Shown piece by piece: positions 38,781 to 42,164 of a stretch of 42,164 nucleotides of DNA. Position numbers and translations under genes: made by a program. The DNA lies in IMG/VR virus record IMGVR_UViG_3300047678_000454, positions 1 to 42,164 of that record. One strand, 5' to 3'. The notes beneath the pieces are model-generated. The model saw nothing but the letters and a program-made list of their open reading frames with translations. It made no database searches and was not told the origin of the DNA. The DNA comes from a virus. The first letter of the stretch is position 1. Every line of letters begins with the position of its first letter.

Positions 38781-39793
38781 TTGGCCACCTCACTCTTGTG
38801 CGATTTCAAAAACTCCTTGATCGTGCGTTCCGTCACCGCGCACGTCGCCGCCACGGATTCGATCTTCGTCAGAAATTCCTCCACGCTCTTGCCCTTGTGT
38901 TCCACCAGCTCGGTTTCCAGCGCGCGGATCCATTTGCGGATCTCCGGCGCGGCCTTGTCCGGCGTGCTAAAGCGTTCGGCGCGCGTCGCCAGGCTGTCCA
39001 GTGCATCGCCGAACAGCTCAAGCTGCTTCTGCGGCAGCTCATGCGCGCCGCCCGTGAGCCGGCCCTTGATGCCGGATTCCACGTTCCACAGATTCTTTTC
39101 GCCGGTGAGCAGTTGATGCTCGAAATCCAGCTTCAAATCTTCCTGGAGGGACCGCAGCTCGCCCGCGGATGGCACATCGAGATCCAGATCCGTGTGCAAC
39201 TTCTTCAGGGCGGTGAATTCCGGCTCGTTGAGCCACTGCCAGACCGCACGCGCCTTGTAAAATGTCTCCTTTGTGACACCCCAGCGGATGCAGAGGTTTT
39301 TGACGGATTCCTTGGCTTCGTCGGACCCTGAAGTCAAGTTACTTGACTTCGAGAAACATTGGGGTTTTAGCTCAATTTCGTTCGTCTTGCGCCCATGCTT
39401 GAGGTTGTCGAGGCGGCGAAATTCGGCACTCAAAACGACCTCCTGAATGATCGGCATCATCAGATAAGCCGTCGCGCCGCGCGTCATCTGCTTGCGGGCG
39501 ATCAACGTCTCCGCAATCACCACGCCGACCATGTCTTCGGGGATGATTTGGCAGGGCACTTCCTTGAACTGCCAGTCCTTGGCCGATTCCCAGCGCCAGC
39601 CGCCGTCCGCGATAAAACCTTCCGCCGTGATCAGCAACGGCTGCAGCACGCCCGTGGCCGCGACGCTGTCGGTGAGCGCGATCCAATCCGGCATTTCCTT
39701 GTCGATCCCAGGGAAGTGTTTCCGCAGCTTGTGCAGCCGCAGCGTTTTGGGATCACGATATTCAATTTTGTGTTGTTGGTTCATGTGGTTCAT
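38777..39793 (-). CDS. First ParB-like early protein
   Basis: The 338-residue protein has a ParB/sulfiredoxin-type domain (about 10-110) with IADGGWRWESAKDW at the place of the DGHHR motif and GVLQPLLITAEGF before it. Residues about 110-220 include a helical DNA-binding-like region (VKNLCIRWGVTKETFYKARA). The C-terminus is helical and acidic. The substitution in the DGHHR motif suggests altered or absent activity. It lies upstream of the transposase with early genes. The A/T-rich leader CAATTTTTATG marks the start. Confidence 0.68.
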   Translation of the reverse strand: MNHMNQQHKIEYRDPKTLRLHKLRKHFPGIDKEMPDWIALTDSVAATGVLQPLLITAEGFIADGGWRWESAKDWQFKEVPCQIIPEDMVGVVIAETLIARKQMTRGATAYLMMPIIQEVVLSAEFRRLDNLKHGRKTNEIELKPQCFSKSSNLTSGSDEAKESVKNLCIRWGVTKETFYKARAVWQWLNEPEFTALKKLHTDLDLDVPSAGELRSLQEDLKLDFEHQLLTGEKNLWNVESGIKGRLTGGAHELPQKQLELFGDALDSLATRAERFSTPDKAAPEIRKWIRALETELVEHKGKSVEEFLTKIESVAATCAVTERTIKEFLKSHKSEVAK

Positions 39794-39816
39794 AAAAATT
39801 GCTGCCGATCATCGGC

Positions 39817-40095
39817 TCAGTTCTCGCCGCTCATGTGCAGCAGGCAGCGGTCAGTGCCGCGAAATATCCAGGCGAAGCGCATCGGCGCACTCACCAGCAG
39901 TGTCAGGATGCCTGTGCTGTCATGCCCGATCTCCGCCTTGAAGGAAATGCCGCCACTGCACGTTTTCAGCCGGGTCGGCAATTTCTCCGTCAGCGCAAAG
40001 CCTGGCTGGCTGCCGGAGAAGAGTTGCCCCGTGAGCAGCGTGATCTTTTCATCAAGCTGCTGGCTCAACGGCATCGGGGATTCGTTCAATTTCAT
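39817..40095 (-). CDS. Unknown early protein (92 aa)
   Basis: The start at 40095 follows the REP-like element and the A/T-rich leader AACAAATTTTATG, avoiding a longer frame that would be read through the repeat. It contains LDEKITLLTGQLFSGSQPGF and a beta-rich C-terminus. No family is recognised. Confidence 0.58.
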   Translation of the reverse strand: MKLNESPMPLSQQLDEKITLLTGQLFSGSQPGFALTEKLPTRLKTCSGGISFKAEIGHDSTGILTLLVSAPMRFAWIFRGTDRCLLHMSGEN

Positions 40096-40106
40096 AAAAT
40101 TTGTTC

Positions 40107-40135
40107 GTAGCAGCGCGACGTGAGTCCGCTCCAAT
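40107..40135 (+). repeat. REP-like element, copy 7 (one base inserted)
   Basis: GTAG at 40107 and AGCG[C]GAC-GTGA-GTCCGCT with one bulged C. It sits between the stop of the preceding gene and the leader of the next. Confidence 0.75.
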
Positions 40136-40353
40136 TAAAGCTCCACGGCATATCTCCCCACCGGCGGCGTGGCGTAGCGGTTGAGGAAACCGAAGCGCAC
40201 ATCAATCGCCCGGCGCAGGCTTTTCTTTTCATCCGCATCCAGATCGGCATCGTCGGCAATGTCCCGGCGCGTCGCGTGCAGATCATCCGCGTGATCCATG
40301 CGTGAGATCGAAAATTCGTAAGAGTTCGGGTGCATAAATAATTTTCCTTCCAT
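40135..40353 (-). CDS. Unknown early protein (72 aa)
   Basis: The start at 40353 overlaps the upstream stop (TGATG). An alternative start at 40335 (MHPNSYEF) has GGAAGGAAAATTATTT before it. The protein is helical with acidic ADDADLDADEKKSLRRA. No family is recognised. Confidence 0.55.
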   Translation of the reverse strand: MEGKLFMHPNSYEFSISRMDHADDLHATRRDIADDADLDADEKKSLRRAIDVRFGFLNRYATPPVGRYAVEL

Positions 40354-40610
40354 CAGGTGTTCACCTGATTCGTAGTTCCCCCCACTTGCTCCGCCGCCAG
40401 AGGCCCGGCAGACTGCATCGTGGGAGCTGACTGCGTTTTGATAAAAGTGGCGAAACGAAAAACTTCAACGTCTTCATCCGGCGCATCCGCCGCCACCAAC
40501 GGCGTCAGCTTCACCGTCACCAGCCCGCGGCTATGTTTATTGATCGCGTTTTCCGAGAGCCGGCGAACGGCTGCCAGGCAGGCTTCAGGATTAAGGGAGA
40601 CGAGTTTCAT
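40353..40610 (-). CDS. Unknown early protein (85 aa)
   Basis: The start overlaps the regulator stop (ATGA). It has a helical N-terminus (MKLVSLNPEACLAAVRRLSE) and a mixed C-terminus ending GGTTNQVNT. No family is recognised. It is expressed together with the early regulator. Confidence 0.55.
   Translation of the reverse strand: MKLVSLNPEACLAAVRRLSENAINKHSRGLVTVKLTPLVAADAPDEDVEVFRFATFIKTQSAPTMQSAGPLAAEQVGGTTNQVNT
40354..40367. repeat. 14-base perfect palindrome at the start of an early gene
   Basis: CAGGTG-TT-CACCTG spans 40354-40367, extending to 16 bases with flanking T/A. It overlaps the end of one early gene and lies beside the start of the next. It may be an operator or a hairpin that affects coupling. 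Confidence 0.5.
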
Positions 40611-40792
40611 TTTGCAGTTTCTTGAGTGGCGAGTTTTTCTTCGATAGCGCGGCGCAACATTTTGCTGCGATCCAAGTCTTGATCAGCGACGAAGGCATCA
40701 ATGCGCTCCATCAGATCAACGGGAATCCATGCGCCAATGAACGTGCTGTCATCCTTTCGGAGCGTTCCTTGTTTGGCTGGGCGGCGTGTCAT
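40607..40792 (-). CDS. Early ribbon-helix-helix regulator
   Basis: The 61-residue protein has an RHH pattern: strand DSTFIGAWIPVDL followed by ERIDAFVADQDLDRSKMLRRAIEEKLA. Such proteins bind DNA as dimers through the strand and often regulate their own operon. It starts immediately beside a 10-bp-spaced operator and shares the promoter with all early genes. Its start lies at or within two bases of the likely transcription start. The opposite plus-strand gene is another RHH-like protein, so the two form a candidate switch. Confidence 0.7.
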   Translation of the reverse strand: MTRRPAKQGTLRKDDSTFIGAWIPVDLMERIDAFVADQDLDRSKMLRRAIEEKLATQETAK

Positions 40793-40819
40793 GTTGAACT
40801 AAGTTAAACTGAGTTTAAC
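40793..40819. promoter_or_regulatory. Tandem operator with 10-bp spacing
   Basis: GTTGAAC (40793-40799), GTTAAAC (40803-40809) and GTTTAAC (40813-40819) are spaced at 10-base intervals. The last two are an inverted pair. Such phasing puts all sites on the same helix face, as used by RHH repressors. They overlap the -10 and spacer of the minus-strand promoter. Confidence 0.65.
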
Positions 40820-40829
40820 GCCTAGTCAA
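40801..40829 (-). promoter_or_regulatory. Early minus-strand promoter, predicted leaderless
   Basis: TTGACT at 40829-40824 and TAACTT at 40806-40801 are 17 bases apart. The likely start of transcription is at about 40794-40792, at the regulator ATG, leaving no room for a Shine-Dalgarno site. The operator sites overlap it. Confidence 0.5.
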
Positions 40830-40873
40830 ACATTTTTGTTGTAATATTTTTGTCGGGCGTTAAAAGTTGTTCC

Positions 40874-41140
40874 GTGCCGGGTGAACACAACGAAAACACA
40901 AAGCTTTTAGGCTTCTACGCCAACAACGATTTGGTGCTCAAAGTTGACGAAGCTTGCGCGGGCACGCCGCGCTCACAGTTTCTTCGCGAAGCGGTGGTCG
41001 AATATATGGCCAAGAAAGGCCACCCTTTGCCGGAACACCTCAAGAATGCTCCCAGTCGTGCCGGCAAAGGTGGGCCTAAGCCGCTTTCGTATCGGAAGGC
41101 CGCCGCAAAAATTCGGAAGAAAAACAAACCTCCCGAATGA
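40874..41140 (+). CDS. Divergent ribbon-helix-helix-like regulator
   Basis: The preferred GTG start gives 88 residues; TTG at 40850 would give eight more. It has an RHH-like strand and two helices: KLLGFYANNDLVLKVDEACA and SQFLREAVVEYMAKKG. The C-terminal third is very basic (KAAAKIRKKNK). It is divergent from the early regulator across the operator, so it may be the lysogeny-side repressor. A weak -10 (TAATAT at 40842-40847) lies upstream, with no good -35. Confidence 0.65.
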   Translation: MPGEHNENTKLLGFYANNDLVLKVDEACAGTPRSQFLREAVVEYMAKKGHPLPEHLKNAPSRAGKGGPKPLSYRKAAAKIRKKNKPPE

Positions 41141-41237
41141 TGCGTGCGATCCGCTCAAAATCATCCGCTGATGCCAGGGCTTGTTCCGGCGTCATTCCCT
41201 CGATCGTTTCCAGTGCAATTTCGTTCAGTTCATCCAT
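41076..41237 (-). CDS. Small protein converging on the plus-strand regulator (53 aa)
   Basis: MDELNEIALETIEGMTPEQA begins a helical acidic protein, with AAAGG six bases before its start. Its last 65 bases overlap the end of the plus-strand regulator on the opposite strand. It could act with the switch or belong to the host flank. No family is recognised. Confidence 0.5.
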   Translation of the reverse strand: MDELNEIALETIEGMTPEQALASADDFERIARIIREVCFSSEFLRRPSDTKAA

Positions 41238-41313
41238 AAAAACCTTTCGTCCCCGCAGCCTGCTCCCAACGGTCAGACATTGGCTGTCTAAGTGAATAAG
41301 TCCAATAACTTTT

Positions 41314-41733
41314 ATGAAAAATACCCTCACCATCCTGCTTCTATCCGCAGTTTTTCTTACCGGCTGCGCCACCGTCGGGCGTAAACTGGATCAGTCGGCA
41401 GTTGACCAGATAAAAAAGGGTGTCACCACCCGCGATCAGGTCATTCAATTGATCGGCTCGCCAGATCAGGTCACACGCACCGGCGATGGCTTAACAACGT
41501 TCCAATATATGTATTCTCGCGCCAGTGCCAAAGCGGTGAATTTTGTGCCCGTCGTGAACGCTTTTGCCGGTGGAGTTAATGTCCAAAACCAGATGGTGAT
41601 GGTGACGTTTGGTTCTGACGGCGTGGTGAGCGACATTTTCAGCACTTACGGCGGCAACGAGGTCAACACAGGCGTCACTTCCGGCAGCTCGGCAAAACTG
41701 CCGGGAACAACCGAAAATAAGCGCCCTCAGTAA
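41314..41733 (+). CDS. SmpA/OmlA-like lipoprotein
   Basis: The 139-residue protein has a lipoprotein signal (MKNTLTILLLSAVFLTGC, Cys18) and an SmpA/OmlA-like region with QIKKGVTTRDQVIQLIGSPD, the usual start of this two-helix, three-strand domain. The family includes BamE, but the domain also occurs in unrelated lipoproteins and phages. It could be a host gene at the insertion site or a phage lipoprotein. No Shine-Dalgarno site is visible. Confidence 0.65.
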   Translation: MKNTLTILLLSAVFLTGCATVGRKLDQSAVDQIKKGVTTRDQVIQLIGSPDQVTRTGDGLTTFQYMYSRASAKAVNFVPVVNAFAGGVNVQNQMVMVTFGSDGVVSDIFSTYGGNEVNTGVTSGSSAKLPGTTENKRPQ

Positions 41734-42099
41734 CGGCCATCGCCCCGTTCCAAATCGGCTCCGGTGACACCTAGAAGATGTGGATCGAGATGAGGCCGAA
41801 TCCCTGGGCTTGATCCGTCCCCGAGAGCGCGTTCCGACCGCCACGATCACGTTTGACCTGGCTGAACTACGCCGAAAGATTGCAACCGCCCTGCCACTTG
41901 GCTGCAACTCGGTTTGACCATTTCATTATTTCTTTCTCCGACTCGAAATCGGCGCTCGCTGCATTTTGCCTCAAAAGCTGTGTAAGTGGCCTTCTTTCAG
42001 CATGTTTCAGTCATCTTCCCCGAATTTCACTCTCTCCCCCCTGTGCGCCCGGCAGCGAGCGGGACGTTGAGCCAGCCATTGGCTTTGGCTGCGGCGGCT
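41734..42099. other. No confident gene between the lipoprotein and window end
   Basis: The stretch holds no clear promoter or long gene. A plus-strand frame ending at about 41912 reads ERVPTATITFDLAELRRK, a plausible fragment, but no start or family can be supported. An interrupted hairpin (AGCCA ... TGGCT) lies near 42071-42091. Confidence 0.5.
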
Positions 42100-42164
42100 T
42101 CAAAATTTCTGCGGCAGCATTGTCAGCGGATCGCGCAAGGGCAGTTCGGTGAATTTTCCTCCGA
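42100..42164 (-). CDS. Possible C-terminal end of a gene cut by the window edge
   Basis: On the minus strand the frame reads KFTELPLRDPLTMLPQKF followed by TGA at 42100. It looks like a normal protein end and may belong to the flanking host genome. Only about 20 residues are visible. Confidence 0.35.
   Translation of the reverse strand, partial: GGKFTELPLRDPLTMLPQKF

Larger units (their letters stand above)
1..41240 (-). mobile_element. Mu-like transposable phage or prophage, left end outside window
   Basis: The order transposase, MuB-like ATPase, small accessory genes, holin-like and DUF2730-like genes, gp27/DUF3486, gp28 terminase, gp29/DUF935 portal, protease-scaffold, major capsid, gp36- and gp37-like connectors and tail genes is that of Mu-like transposable phages. 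The MuF homologue is displaced from its usual place after the portal. A tail tube, a frameshifted chaperone pair, a tape measure and a BR0599-type protein are present, while no sheath gene is seen, which points to a non-contractile tail as in B3 or D3112. The left boundary is not reached. The right boundary is an estimate: it is placed after the divergent regulator pair, and the flanking TG/CA ends and target duplication could not be verified. Confidence 0.85.

Noticed and set aside
40353-40792. Early regulator and next gene as a toxin-antitoxin pair
   Set aside because: The second protein shows no toxin fold and the pair is the head of the early operon, so a phage regulatory role is simpler.
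41281-41310. Phage right terminus with a TTATTCACTTAGACAG segment resembling a Mu end-binding site
   Set aside because: Only one weak match is present and no repeated end sites or target duplication could be shown.
41853-42152. 99-codon plus-strand frame at the right end
   Set aside because: It is Ser/Cys-rich without start signals, and the opposite strand carries a more protein-like C-terminus.

Overview
The window is most of the genome of a Mu-like transposable phage or prophage, read almost wholly from the minus strand. A MuA-like transposase and a MuB-like ATPase lie at the right, and Mu-type packaging and head genes (DUF3486/gp27, gp28 terminase, gp29/DUF935 portal, protease with nested scaffold, DUF2190 decoration, major capsid, gp36- and gp37-like connectors) lie in the middle. 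A long-tail module fills the left: tail tube, frameshifted chaperone, tape measure, BR0599/DUF2163 protein, NlpC/P60 and central tip protein. No sheath or contractile baseplate genes are visible, so the particle is probably a siphovirus of the B3/D3112 type, not a myovirus like Mu. The left end of the phage lies outside the window. The right end is probably near 41.1-41.3 kb, but no terminus could be proven.

The host is inferred to be a member of Verrucomicrobiota. The DNA is GC-rich. Several exported proteins are extremely Asn/Thr-rich, and one carries a C-terminal ESSTNL...W...RFFRV domain of the kind common in verrucomicrobial secretomes. Many genes lack a Shine-Dalgarno sequence and instead have an A/T-rich leader ending in AATAAATTATG or AAATAATATG. 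This is inference from style; no marker gene for the host is present.

Layout from right to left in transcription order: 40.79-41.24 kb, a divergent pair of ribbon-helix-helix regulators around an operator with 10-bp spacing and a probable leaderless early promoter; 38.3-40.6 kb, early genes including a ParB-like protein; 36.2-38.3 kb, transposase; 34.8-36.0 kb, MuB-like ATPase; 29.3-34.7 kb, many small, translationally coupled proteins plus a second ParB-like protein preceded by a G10 tract; 27.5-29.2 kb, a MuF-type minor head protein fused to a zinc metallopeptidase (HEIGH); 27.0-27.4 kb, a candidate regulator; 24.4-26.5 kb, an exported barrel-like protein, a tiny lipoprotein, DUF1353, a holin candidate and a DUF2730-like protein; 16.5-24.4 kb, packaging and head; 0-16.5 kb, connector and tail.

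The main unusual features are: (1) five genes with signal peptides or lipoboxes inside the head/tail module, including a GH27-like glycosidase and a fibre-like protein; (2) nine GTAG-plus-hairpin (REP-like) elements, all in one orientation, mostly between the stop of one gene and the leader of the next, one of them read in frame inside the transposase; (3) a second family of tiny hairpins with perfect compensatory changes; (4) a T_TTT_TTT frameshift site in the tail chaperones; (5) a G10 tract where one added G would fuse a short upstream frame to a ParB-like gene; (6) a transposase whose second catalytic Asp appears to be Glu.
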